From: Actinomycetota bacterium
GTDB lineage: Bacteria; Actinomycetota; Thermoleophilia; Gaiellales; F1-60-MAGs149
Direction: 5' to 3'
DNA: 49,168 nt
Assembly (NCBI GenBank): GCA_005798855.1
Contig: SYIF01000082.1
Coordinates: 1-49,168 of the forward strand
This document shows positions 18,890 to 27,949 of the stretch, piece after piece. Both the position numbers and the translations under genes were made by a program. The notes below the pieces were generated by a model. It was not told the DNA's origin. It saw nothing but the letters and a program-made list of their open reading frames with translations, and did not search any database. Within the stretch, counting starts at the first letter, position 1. Each line of letters starts with the position of its first letter.

Positions 18890-19384
18890 TTACGTCGTGA
18901 TTTCGGTGAACTGCGCCGAGCCACCCTCGGTGCGCTCCGGCGATGCGCTCGCCAGCTGGCCGCGGCCACGCTGAACAGCACCGAGGAACTTGCCGAGGTT
19001 CGTCTCGAGCGTGCCAAGGATCTCGTCGGCGTAGTCTTCTGCGCCGAGTCGAATCTCGCGCTCGCGATTACGAGCGTTCTCAAGAATCTCCTGCGCCTGG
19101 CGCTCAGCCAACCGCACGACCTCTTGCTGCGACGCCTCGCGCTGGGCGATCTCGCGCGCCTCAACGACGACGCGCTCGGCCTCGCGCTTGGCCTCGCCGA
19201 GCATCTCCTGGCGCTCCTTGACGATCCAGCGTGCCTGCTTGATCTCATCTGGAATCGTCGCGCGCATCTGGTCGAGAATCTCCCAGATTTCTTCGCGATC
19301 GATGCGGACCTGATCGGTCAGTGGCACCGCTTTGGCGTTGTGGACAAGCTCGTCGAGCTTGTCAATGAGGACGAGGACATCCAT
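18890..19384 (-). CDS. Coiled-coil DivIVA/ATP-synthase-B-like protein
   Basis: DVLVLIDKLDELVHNAKAVPLTDQVRIDREEIWEILDQMRATIPDEIKQARWIVKERQEML, alpha-helical; located between yceD and coaD. Confidence 0.75.
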   Translation of the reverse strand: MDVLVLIDKLDELVHNAKAVPLTDQVRIDREEIWEILDQMRATIPDEIKQARWIVKERQEMLGEAKREAERVVVEAREIAQREASQQEVVRLAERQAQEILENARNREREIRLGAEDYADEILGTLETNLGKFLGAVQRGRGQLASASPERTEGGSAQFTEITT

Positions 19385-19394
19385 GAGGTCTCCT

Positions 19395-19892
19395 TCACAG
19401 GGTTCGCGAAGACGGATAGTCGTCGAACCAGCGGACGACACAGGGAGGGACAAGGTTTTCGACAGAGCCGCCGAACGCAGCGATTTCGCGGACGCCACTC
19501 GACGACACGAACATGTAGCGGCCAGACGCCGCGAGATAGACGGACTCAATATCCGGAGCGAGGTGTTTGTTGAGTTGCTGCATCTGGAATTCCCACTCAA
19601 AGTCGGAGACCGCACGCAGTCCCTTGACGAGCGCCGTTGCGCCCGAGCGCTTGGCAAACTCTACAACGAGGTCTGAGAACGTCTCGACTGTGACATTCGG
19701 CACATCTATGAGTGATTCTTGCAGGAGCGCCACCCGGTCATCGGCCGGGATCAGCGGTTCTTTGTGTTTCGGACGGCGCACGACGCCCACCACCACGTGG
19801 TCGAAGAGGTGCGCGGAGCGCTGAATAATGTCGATATGGCCGAGCGTGACGGGGTCATAGCTCCCCGGACAAATTGCGATGCGCTTGGTCAT
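19395..19892 (-). CDS. coaD: Phosphopantetheine adenylyltransferase
   Basis: AICPGSYDPVTLGHIDII, SSSGVREIAAFGGSVENLVP. Confidence 0.96.
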   Translation of the reverse strand: MTKRIAICPGSYDPVTLGHIDIIQRSAHLFDHVVVGVVRRPKHKEPLIPADDRVALLQESLIDVPNVTVETFSDLVVEFAKRSGATALVKGLRAVSDFEWEFQMQQLNKHLAPDIESVYLAASGRYMFVSSSGVREIAAFGGSVENLVPPCVVRWFDDYPSSRTL

Positions 19893-20443
19893 ACGGTCTC
19901 CACACTCTGCAGGATGACGATTTCGGCGGCTGCAATGCGGCGGTTGTAGCGCTCGACCAAGCCAGGAATCGGTACAGCAGCTCCGGCAGCCGTTTCGAAA
20001 ACGATCGAGCCAGTTGGGCTCAGCACCTGCGGGAGTAGCGTCGTAAGCATCGCTGTCAAGTCTGGCAGCACCTCATAGGGCGGGTCAACAAGCACAAGCT
20101 CGAACTGGTCGCCCGCAGCGGCGAGGCGCTGCAGCACGGTCATTGCGTTGCCCCGCTCGACCCGCGCGTGTTCGGACTCTCCGAGCGTTTCGAGATTGGT
20201 ACGAATTGCCTCTAAGGCCTCGGCATTGCGATCCACGAAGTGACAAAAACGCGCACCACGCGAAAGTGCTTCCAGCCCCAAAGCCCCCGAGCCCGCAAAG
20301 AGGTCGAGCACCCGGGCGTCAGTCACCACAGCACCCAGCGACGCGAAGATCGCCTCGCGCGCGCGGTCGGACGTTGGACGCACGCCCTTGCCCGGCGGCG
20401 TGACGAGACGCCGCGATCGATGCTGCCCAGCCACGATGCGCAC
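19889..20443 (-). CDS. rsmD: 16S rRNA (guanine966-N2)-methyltransferase RsmD
   Basis: MRIVAGQHRSRRLVTPPGKGVRPTSDRAREAIF, DLFAGSGALGLEALSRGA, VLVDPPYE. Confidence 0.95.
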   Translation of the reverse strand: MRIVAGQHRSRRLVTPPGKGVRPTSDRAREAIFASLGAVVTDARVLDLFAGSGALGLEALSRGARFCHFVDRNAEALEAIRTNLETLGESEHARVERGNAMTVLQRLAAAGDQFELVLVDPPYEVLPDLTAMLTTLLPQVLSPTGSIVFETAAGAAVPIPGLVERYNRRIAAAEIVILQSVETV

Positions 20444-20470
20444 GCGTAGAGCGTACCGCGCGAGGCGCTC

Positions 20471-22594
20471 TCAGGCTCGACGCAAGGCCTCGATGAGGTC
20501 GCCGAAGCGCTCGCTTGCCGCCTGCGCCAAGACGTCGTCGATGCCCTCTTCCAGAATTCGGAGCGCATCCTCGCGGGCCTGCTCGAGCAGTTTACGATCA
20601 CTATGCAGGCGGGCGTAGCGCAGATCCGTGCGACCGCTCTGAGCCTCACCCAGCAAGCGCCCCTCACCACGCATGCGGAGATCGACGTCGGCTAATTCGA
20701 AGCCGCTCTGGTAGCGAACGAGCGCGTCGAGTCGCTCGCGACCAACGGGCGTCGGCTCGGCCGAGCTGTAGAACAGGCAAAACGACTGCTCCGTGCCGCG
20801 CCCGACGCGGCCACGCAACTGATGCAGCTGGGCGAGCCCAAAACGATCGGCATCTTCGACGACCATCACCGACGCATTGGCGACGTCCACTCCCACTTCG
20901 ATCACCGTCGTTGCGACCAGCACGTCGAGCTCGCCGGCCGCGAACGCTGCCATCACGCGCTGACGATCACCGGACGGCATTTGTCCGTGAGCACAGGCCA
21001 CGCGCAAGCCTCGTAGTGGACCGCTGGCAAGGCGCTCGGCTTCCTCCTCTGCCGCGCGCGCCTCGACGTCCGGGTTTTCCTCGACCAAGGCGCAGACGAC
21101 GTAGGCCTGGCGCCCCGCCGCGATCTGCTCGCGGATCCAGCGGTAGCCATCCTCGCGCTTGGCCTCGGGAATGATGCTCGTCTTGATTGGCTTGCGTCCG
21201 GGCGGCAACTCGTCGATGACGCTTAGATCGAGATCACCGAATGCCGTTAAGGCGAGCGAGCGTGGAATTGGGGTGGCCGTCATGTGCAAGACGTGCGGCA
21301 CGGTCTCTCCCCCCGCCGACAGCGCTGCGCGTTGGGCAACCCCAAAGCGATGTTGCTCGTCGACCACGAGCACCCGGAGATCCGCAAACGACGTATGCAG
21401 CAGCGCGTGCGTGCCGATCGCGATCAACGGCTGACCGGCCTCGATGCGGGCGCGACGCGCACGCCGCTCCTTGTCTGGCACATCCCCCGACAGGTACGCG
21501 ATCTCGATACCAAGGGGCTCGAGCAGGCGCTCGGCGCTACGGAGGTGCTGGAGCGCGAGCACCTCGGTCGGTGCCATCAATGCACCCTGGCCACCATGCT
21601 CGACCGCGCGCACCAGAGTGGCGAATGCCACGACCGTCTTGCCCGAACCAACGTCGCCCTCCAACAGGCGTTGCATAGGTTGCGTGCGGTTGAGGTCGGC
21701 TTCGATCGCTCCGAGCACGTGCTCCTGCGCTGCAGTGAGGGTGAAGGGCAGAGCCGCACGAAAGGTCGCCGACAACTCGCCCGGGGCACCCAGCGCGAGC
21801 GCACCGGCGCGCGCATCGGTGTCATGGCGATGTTGCAAAAGAGCAAGCTGGAGCAGGAGCAACTCCTCATACGCCAATCGCTGACGCGCCGTCTCGTAGG
21901 CATCGAACCGGCTCGGCTGATGCCCGGCACACAACGCATCGCGGCGCAACGGAAGGCGATGACGCACGCGCAACTCGACGGGGAGTGGATCGGCGACCCC
22001 GTCGATCAGATCGACAATTGCCTCACCAACAAGTGCACGCAAGACGCCCGTCGAGACCTTGGCCGAGGCGTGATAGACCGGCACAAGACCGGGACCCATC
22101 GCCGCCAACTCGTCCGGACCGCCCGCCACTTCATGCGACTTGACGGTCAGCTCGGCACCCCGAGCGCCTACCTTCAATGCTCCGCGCGCCACCAAGTGCG
22201 AGCCGGGCTCGAGGGTGCGTGCGAGATAACGCTGATTGAACCACGTCAACGAAATCTCGCCCGTGTCGTCCGTCAGACGGGTCTGCAAGATGCGCAGGCC
22301 TCGGCGTCGGGTCGGTCGCTCGGTAATTGAGCCAACGCGACCGACAACAGTCACCTCATCGTCGCCACTCTGGATCGCCTCGGCGATCGTCGTCAATGCC
22401 GTCATGTCCTCAAAGCGAAACGGCAGGTCGTCAAGCAGGTCGCCCCGCGTCTCAAGCCCCATCGCATTCAAGGCCGCAACGCGCTTGGGCGGACCTGTAA
22501 TCGGCACAGCCAGCCGCGACGGGGCCGGTGCCGTGCGCGGACGCGGCGAAACGGCTGTCTCCGAAACTCCTGGAAAGGGCGCCAGCACAGCCAC
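20471..22594 (-). CDS. recG: ATP-dependent DNA helicase RecG
   Basis: Wedge/OB domain then LLEGDVGSGKTVVAFATL, DEQHRFGV, LHMTATPIPRSLAL, VGVDVANASVMVVEDADRFGLAQLHQLRGRVGRG; start could be GTG at 22594 or 22588. Confidence 0.95.
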   Translation of the reverse strand: MAVLAPFPGVSETAVSPRPRTAPAPSRLAVPITGPPKRVAALNAMGLETRGDLLDDLPFRFEDMTALTTIAEAIQSGDDEVTVVGRVGSITERPTRRRGLRILQTRLTDDTGEISLTWFNQRYLARTLEPGSHLVARGALKVGARGAELTVKSHEVAGGPDELAAMGPGLVPVYHASAKVSTGVLRALVGEAIVDLIDGVADPLPVELRVRHRLPLRRDALCAGHQPSRFDAYETARQRLAYEELLLLQLALLQHRHDTDARAGALALGAPGELSATFRAALPFTLTAAQEHVLGAIEADLNRTQPMQRLLEGDVGSGKTVVAFATLVRAVEHGGQGALMAPTEVLALQHLRSAERLLEPLGIEIAYLSGDVPDKERRARRARIEAGQPLIAIGTHALLHTSFADLRVLVVDEQHRFGVAQRAALSAGGETVPHVLHMTATPIPRSLALTAFGDLDLSVIDELPPGRKPIKTSIIPEAKREDGYRWIREQIAAGRQAYVVCALVEENPDVEARAAEEEAERLASGPLRGLRVACAHGQMPSGDRQRVMAAFAAGELDVLVATTVIEVGVDVANASVMVVEDADRFGLAQLHQLRGRVGRGTEQSFCLFYSSAEPTPVGRERLDALVRYQSGFELADVDLRMRGEGRLLGEAQSGRTDLRYARLHSDRKLLEQAREDALRILEEGIDDVLAQAASERFGDLIEALRRA

Positions 22595-22640
22595 ATTCTG
22601 CCGTCCGCACCGCCGGGTACAGATCTGCGAGAGTCTTGTC

Positions 22641-23423
22641 ATGGCGCGCGTGATTGCAATCGACTGGTCGGGAGCAGCTGCAGGCGCCAAGAACAAGATC
22701 TGGATCGCCGAGGCGCTGGATGGCGAACTGCTGCTTCTCGAAAATGGTCGTTCGCGCGAGCAGGTTGTTGACTGGCTCGTCGAGCGGCGCACGCAGGTGC
22801 CCGAAGCGATCGTTGGCATCGACTTCGCCTTCTCGTATCCTCGCTGGTTTCTCGATGCCCATGGTTGCTTGACCGTCGATGCCCTGTGGAAACTCGTGTG
22901 CGAGCATGGCGAAGACTGGCTCGCGACCTCGCCCGCTCCCTTCTGGGGACGTCCGGGCCAGCGTCGTGGTGAGGAAGGTCAGCTGCGACGGTGCGAAGAA
23001 GGCTGGAACGTAAGAGGCATCGTCCCCAAGAGCGTGTTTCAGATCGGCGGCGCAGGCGCAGTCGGTACCGGCACAATTCGTGGCATCCCCCACCTTTCGC
23101 GGCTGCGCGCTGGTGGTTGGGCGATCTGGCCGTTTGACGAACCGTCGACGCACCTGGTTGCGGAGATCTGGCCTCGCCTGTTGACCGGCCCCGTCGCTAA
23201 GTCGTCTCCGATCGAGCGTCGCGCGTGGCTCAACGCGCACGCCACCCTGCCCGTCCCGATCGCCAACCGCGCCGCCTCGAGCGAAGATGCTTTCGACGCG
23301 GCCGCCAGCGCACTCGTGCTGTCCCGCTGCAGCGAACTCGCGGCAACGCTTGCCGCTCCACTCACTGGCGATCCGCGCGAGGGGTCGATGCTCGTGCCTC
23401 ACAGCCTCCGCCAAACCCCCTGA
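22641..23423 (+). CDS. DUF429-like predicted RNase H-fold nuclease
   Basis: MARVIAIDWSGAAAG..., VGIDFAFSYPRWFLD, EDAFDAAASALVL acidic motifs. Confidence 0.65.
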   Translation: MARVIAIDWSGAAAGAKNKIWIAEALDGELLLLENGRSREQVVDWLVERRTQVPEAIVGIDFAFSYPRWFLDAHGCLTVDALWKLVCEHGEDWLATSPAPFWGRPGQRRGEEGQLRRCEEGWNVRGIVPKSVFQIGGAGAVGTGTIRGIPHLSRLRAGGWAIWPFDEPSTHLVAEIWPRLLTGPVAKSSPIERRAWLNAHATLPVPIANRAASSEDAFDAAASALVLSRCSELAATLAAPLTGDPREGSMLVPHSLRQTP

Positions 23424-23440
23424 TCTGGCAGGCTTCGAGG

Positions 23441-23578
23441 ATGGACATCGGTGAAGAACAAGAGCGCATCGTCGTCGAGCCGGTGCATCCCCCGGTGCCT
23501 GAGCGGGCACCGACACCCGAGCCAGAACGCGTCCCCGAACCGGCACCCACGCCCGAGCAAGAACCGATCCCGGCATGA
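23441..23578 (+). CDS. Pro/Glu-rich micropeptide, 45 aa
   Basis: MDIGEEQERIVVEPVHPPVPERAPTPEPERVPEPAPTPEQEPIPA; 4-bp ATGA overlap with the next CDS. Confidence 0.65.
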   Translation: MDIGEEQERIVVEPVHPPVPERAPTPEPERVPEPAPTPEQEPIPA

Positions 23579-24264
23579 CACCCTCCGAATTCGTCGTTCC
23601 GGATCTGATCGACCCGATCCTTGGCTATCGATCGTGGACGATTCGTGTGCACCCGTCCGGTGAGCCCCGCCTCTGCTCGCCCTATCGTCGCTCGACGTGG
23701 CAGCCGCACGAAGTCCAGGTCGCCACCTGCGGATCAACAAATTGGACGTCACCGATTGGGATTCGACCGACCTCCCGTGCCGCACTAGGCCACGAGGTAC
23801 CCGCTGCTGGATGCACTTGTGGCGTCCACGCCTGGCGTTCGCGCAGCGCGGCGCTGCTCGATGCGGCAGACACGCGCGGCTTGCGCGCGGTCAGTGGCGA
23901 GATCGCCCTCTGGGGCGGCGTCCTCAAGCACACTCGAGGCTGGCGCGGAGCGTTTGCGTACCCGCAGGACCTAACGGTGCACGCCGCGACTACCGACGGC
24001 CTCTGCTTCGTGTTTACGTGGGAGTCCGGCCAACTCCGAGCCGTACCCGCAGAGGAGTTAGCGCCTGCCCTCGGCGACGTCTACGGCGTGCCCGTACGCA
24101 TCGATCCAGGTGAAGATCCGCTGGGGCCACTCCCGCGCTACGCGCCGTCGGCCCAAGGACTTCCTCGTGCGCACCTTGGAATCACTGAGGCGGAGGCAGC
24201 CGTGCTTTACCCCCAGCCATCTCGGCGTCGACGTCTTGCCGCCTGGTTAACCCACTCGAGCTAG
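23575..24264 (+). CDS. Hypothetical protein with C-x-C-G-x-H/Y-A-W motif
   Basis: ILGYRSWTIRVHPSGEPRLCSPYRRSTWQPHEVQVATC...AAGCTCGVHAWRS; overlaps the micropeptide stop. Confidence 0.7.
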   Translation: MTPSEFVVPDLIDPILGYRSWTIRVHPSGEPRLCSPYRRSTWQPHEVQVATCGSTNWTSPIGIRPTSRAALGHEVPAAGCTCGVHAWRSRSAALLDAADTRGLRAVSGEIALWGGVLKHTRGWRGAFAYPQDLTVHAATTDGLCFVFTWESGQLRAVPAEELAPALGDVYGVPVRIDPGEDPLGPLPRYAPSAQGLPRAHLGITEAEAAVLYPQPSRRRRLAAWLTHSS

Positions 24265-24274
24265 GTGCGATGTG

Positions 24275-25159
24275 TCAACCAAGCACGATCGGGCGCATCG
24301 CAGCGATGTGCTCAGGTGTCGAGCCGCAACAGGCACCAATCACGTCGATGCCGATGTCACGCATCTCTGTCGCCCACTCAGCCATCACTTCTGGCGCACC
24401 GTCATAGAGAAATTCATCGCCGACGAGTTTCGGTAGACCCGCGTTCGACTGCGTCATCAGAAAGACGCCTTCGGGCCGTGCCGCGATCATGTCTGCAGCG
24501 ATGATGCGCATCTCATCGACACCACGTCCGCAGTTGGCACCAATAATCGGTACGCCCATCGCAGCAATCGCCGTGACGGCCTGGCCGGGCTTGACACCCA
24601 TCATCGTGTGGAGGTTGGTGTCGAAGGACATCGTCGCGAGAATCGGTAGCCCTGGCGCCTCTGCCTGAGCCGCGCGGACAGCGGCCTCGACTTCGCCAAG
24701 ATCGCTCATCGTCTCGATCAGAATCGCGTCGGCCCCACCGGCCACGAGACCGCGGATTTGCTCGGCGAAGAGCTCCTGCGCGTCCTCCGGAGTCAGCGTG
24801 CCCATCGGCTCCATCAGCTCGCCGCTCGGGCCAACGTCGCCCAAAACGTAGGAACCAGGATGGCGATCAACAACTGCGCGAGCCACCTCAGCCCCCGCCT
24901 TGTTGAGCTCGAACACGCGGTCGCCGAGATCGTGCATCTCGAGACGTGGACGCGTGCCACCGAAGGTGCATGTGGTGATCAGGTTCGAGCCAGACGCCGC
25001 ATAGGCCTCGAGGATCGCCTCGATCCGATCGGGGTGCTCCACGTTCCACAGTTCGGGCGCGCCACCGTCGGTCAGACCAGCCTCTTGCAGCATCGTGCCC
25101 ATCGCACCGTCGCCGAGGATGTGCCCGCCAGACTGCAGAGTTTCAAGCAAAACACTCAT
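24275..25159 (-). CDS. Homocysteine S-methyltransferase-domain protein
   Basis: GDGAMGTMLQEAGL, TCTFGGTRPRLE, GANCGRG and GACCGSTPEHIAAM zinc-ligand motifs. Confidence 0.9.
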   Translation of the reverse strand: MSVLLETLQSGGHILGDGAMGTMLQEAGLTDGGAPELWNVEHPDRIEAILEAYAASGSNLITTCTFGGTRPRLEMHDLGDRVFELNKAGAEVARAVVDRHPGSYVLGDVGPSGELMEPMGTLTPEDAQELFAEQIRGLVAGGADAILIETMSDLGEVEAAVRAAQAEAPGLPILATMSFDTNLHTMMGVKPGQAVTAIAAMGVPIIGANCGRGVDEMRIIAADMIAARPEGVFLMTQSNAGLPKLVGDEFLYDGAPEVMAEWATEMRDIGIDVIGACCGSTPEHIAAMRPIVLG

Positions 25160-25160
25160 G

Positions 25161-25466
25161 TCAGGCCTTCTGGTCGGGTCCGAGTTCGTCAAGCAACGCC
25201 GTGAGGCGCTCCTCGCTCAACTCGGCTTCGAGTTCAGTGGTCACGCGGTCGGCGACTTCCGTCGGGGTGCCCTCGCTCGGCATCCATTCGCCCTTACGCC
25301 AGCCATCCATGTAGGCATCTGCGTCCGCCGCCCCAACGCGCATGGCAGCCTCGTCGATGGCCTCTTGAAAGCGCTGTGCCAGTTGGGCCCGTGCGGTCTC
25401 GTCGCCTTCGCGCGCCGCGACCATCGAGGGGATGTCACGCCAATAGGTAATCTGATATTCGCTCAT
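25161..25466 (-). CDS. Virulence_fact (PF13769-like) domain protein
   Basis: YQITYWRDIPSMVAAREGDETARAQLAQRFQEAIDEAAMRVGAADADAYMDGWRKGEW. Confidence 0.75.
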   Translation of the reverse strand: MSEYQITYWRDIPSMVAAREGDETARAQLAQRFQEAIDEAAMRVGAADADAYMDGWRKGEWMPSEGTPTEVADRVTTELEAELSEERLTALLDELGPDQKA

Positions 25467-25513
25467 GTTGCGCACTATAGCATTCTGCGTACCGGTGCTG
25501 ATAGCGTGTGGCT

Positions 25514-25684
25514 ATGCCGACGTGGATCATCATTCTCTTCATCGCCTGGCTCGTCATTGCCGTCGTAACGACGATCCTCAAGCGCCCGGTCTACGGCCCC
25601 GGCTGCGTAATTCGCCAGGGCTCGAGGCTCCTCAACGAGCATCGTGACCGCAAGGCCGCACAGGCCGACACTCCTCCAAGCTAG
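25514..25684 (+). CDS. Small single-TM membrane protein, 56 aa
   Basis: MPTWIIILFIAWLVIAVVTTILKRPVYGPGCVIRQGSRLLNEHRDRKAAQADTPPS; absent from the supplied ORF track. Confidence 0.55.
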   Translation: MPTWIIILFIAWLVIAVVTTILKRPVYGPGCVIRQGSRLLNEHRDRKAAQADTPPS

Positions 25685-27399
25685 TCCGCAGCTACGAACG
25701 CCAAGCCAAGCGCGCCCGGGCCTGCATGCGTGCCAACCACCGCGCCCAGCGTGAGGATGCGCATCGATCGGATACCAGTTCTCGCTGCCCACACCAGCGC
25801 CTCGAGTCCAGCGGCTCGCTCAGGATCATCCGCATGGGCGATCGCGACGTCGATGGTCGAAAAGGAGGCCGAACGACGCACAAACTCGGCGACGAGCTCG
25901 GGCAGCACGCGCGCCTCACCACGCACTCGCCCGACCGGCACCACCTCCCCCGCTTCGACCGCCAGCAGTGGATGCACTCCGAGCAACGTCCCGACCAACG
26001 CCTGCGCGCGACCGATGCGACCACCTCGTTGCAGATACTCCAACGTCGCGACGCTAAAGAGGCAGCCCGATTCTCTCGCGATTTTTTCGAAGAGTGCCGG
26101 CAGGTCGCTTGGGCTCACGCCCGCATCGAGCGCAGCTTGGGCACACCCAAGCCCAAGCGCCAACGGCATCGAGACGAGCCGACTGTCGATCACCGTCACA
26201 CGCCCCGGAAACTCTTGGGCCGCAGTACAGGCTGAGCCGTAGGTGCCACTGAGCCCAGCGGAGATATGGATCGAGACAACGTGCTCGTACCGCTCGAGCA
26301 GGTCGCCGTAGACCACGATAAACGCACCAGGTGCTGGCTGCGAGGTCGTTGGGTGCGTCGACGACGACGCGAGACGCTCGTAGAACTCGGCCACCGCGAG
26401 ATCGACGTAATCGCGAAACTCCACGTCCCCAAAGTGCACCGTCAGCGGCACCATCGTCCAATCGGGGTGCTCAGCTATTGGCAGGTCGGCCGTCGAGTCG
26501 TACACGATCGCCGTCGTACCCTTCAGTGCACGTCGCGGTCCGCGCACCGCAATGCCGCCGCGCATGTCCGAGGTCACACAGTCGGAGACTTCACCAAATG
26601 CCCCGGCCTCCGTCGTCACACGCTCGACGTCATCGGCGTGTACATGTACCCGCAGTAGCTCGGCATCGCCGGCAAGCACGAGCGAGTCGCCCCAGCTATC
26701 CGCGGTCACGCGCAGGCCAGCGAGATCGACACTGCGCATCACGAAGCCAATGCAGTAGTGGTAGCGACTACTGGGGTCTGCAACGTGGACTGCAGGACGC
26801 ACCGCCGCGGGGGAGTGATCCACCACGGGCTCGCCAGCCAGGACTCCGACCAACCCTTCGAGCAGCGCCACGAGCCCGGCCGCACCTGCGTCAACGACAC
26901 CGGCCGCACGAAGTTGTTCGAGCTGAGCGGGCGTCTGCGCCAACGCTGCTCGCGCACCAGCGAGTGCGGTCGTGACGCACTCCTCAAGGGTCTCACCGCT
27001 CGCGGCATCTGCGGACGCTTGCGCAACGGTCAGCATCGTGCCCTCTACCGGTTCTGGCACGGCACGGTAGGCGGCTCGCACACCACTCATGAGCGCCCCC
27101 GGCACGGCCTGCCCGGCGCCAAGCTCGCCCGCAGCAGCACGAATCATGCTGGCAAGGATCGTGCCGCTATTGCCCCGTGCGCCCAGCAGCGCCGCATCTC
27201 CTACAGCCCGCGCGGGCTCGGTCGGATCGCTGCGGAGACAGTCGACAACAGCGTCGATAGTGTGGAGCAAGTTGGACCCGGTATCACCGTCCGCGACAGG
27301 AAAAACGTTGATCGCATTGATCCTCTCAGACTCGGCTGCGAGCCGCGCACGGGCGCCTAAAGCGAGCTCCAAGAGGGTGTAATGCGAGGAAGAAGACAT
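25681..27399 (-). CDS. DAK2 (FakA/YloV-like) plus DegV (FakB-like) fusion protein
   Basis: N-term INVFPVADGDTGSNLLHTI, LLGARGNSGTILASMIRA (DhaL/DAK2); middle GDSLVLAGDAELLRVHVHADD; C-term AIVYDSTADLPIAEHPDWTMVPLTVHFGDVEFRDYVDL...HISAGLSGTYGSA (DegV). Confidence 0.87.
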   Translation of the reverse strand: MSSSSHYTLLELALGARARLAAESERINAINVFPVADGDTGSNLLHTIDAVVDCLRSDPTEPARAVGDAALLGARGNSGTILASMIRAAAGELGAGQAVPGALMSGVRAAYRAVPEPVEGTMLTVAQASADAASGETLEECVTTALAGARAALAQTPAQLEQLRAAGVVDAGAAGLVALLEGLVGVLAGEPVVDHSPAAVRPAVHVADPSSRYHYCIGFVMRSVDLAGLRVTADSWGDSLVLAGDAELLRVHVHADDVERVTTEAGAFGEVSDCVTSDMRGGIAVRGPRRALKGTTAIVYDSTADLPIAEHPDWTMVPLTVHFGDVEFRDYVDLAVAEFYERLASSSTHPTTSQPAPGAFIVVYGDLLERYEHVVSIHISAGLSGTYGSACTAAQEFPGRVTVIDSRLVSMPLALGLGCAQAALDAGVSPSDLPALFEKIARESGCLFSVATLEYLQRGGRIGRAQALVGTLLGVHPLLAVEAGEVVPVGRVRGEARVLPELVAEFVRRSASFSTIDVAIAHADDPERAAGLEALVWAARTGIRSMRILTLGAVVGTHAGPGALGLAFVAAD

Positions 27400-27453
27400 C
27401 TTTGGTGACGGGTGTTGTTTGCGACAACGCCGCCGATCCAGCATACTGTCCCC

Positions 27454-27645
27454 ATGTCGCGCATCTGCAGCTCCTGCGGCCGAGGACCGTCCTTCGGTAA
27501 TAACCGCAGTCATTCCATGATCGCCACGAAGCGTCGCTTCGATGCGAACCTCCAGAAGCTGCGCATTCTCCAGAACGGCGCTGCCGTGCGCGCGTACGTC
27601 TGCACTCGCTGCCTGAAGGCCGGCAAAGTGCAACGCGCCCTCTAA
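27454..27645 (+). CDS. rpmB: 50S ribosomal protein L28 (zinc-ligand form)
   Basis: [38 protein letters not shown]...[14 protein letters not shown]. Confidence 0.95.
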   Translation: MSRICSSCGRGPSFGNNRSHSMIATKRRFDANLQKLRILQNGAAVRAYVCTRCLKAGKVQRAL

Positions 27646-27692
27646 GCCAGGGCCCTTCGAGCATCGGTTCGACCAGTGCGTAGCGGCGTGCT

Positions 27693-27870
27693 CTAGGAGG
27701 ACATGACAAGTGCGCATCATGTCCTCTCCCACTCCGAGCGGACCTGGATTGCCCTGCCTAAAGCACGGCATGAGAGGACAAACTCAAACATGCCACGAGA
27801 AGACGCGACTACAGCTCACAACTTCAGCACGCGAGAACATGACAAGTGCGCACTTGTCATGTCCTCCTAG
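27693..27870. mobile_element. Candidate 178-bp MITE-like / structured intergenic element
   Basis: Perfect 24-bp terminal inverted repeats ctaggaggacatgacaagtgcgca (27693-27716) and tgcgcacttgtcatgtcctcctag (27847-27870); internal 9-bp inverted pair tgtcctctc/gagaggaca; no ORF. Confidence 0.7.
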
Positions 27871-27949
27871 GATCGCCGATGGGACTTGCTGGCCTTCAAA
27901 TCATCGGGCTTGGATTGTCGCGACTCGAACACGCGACTGGGACATGCGA

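Noticed and set aside
22452-23576. 374-aa minus-strand ORF over the DUF429-like gene
   Set aside because: Antisense of a better-supported + strand CDS; no domain-like motifs.
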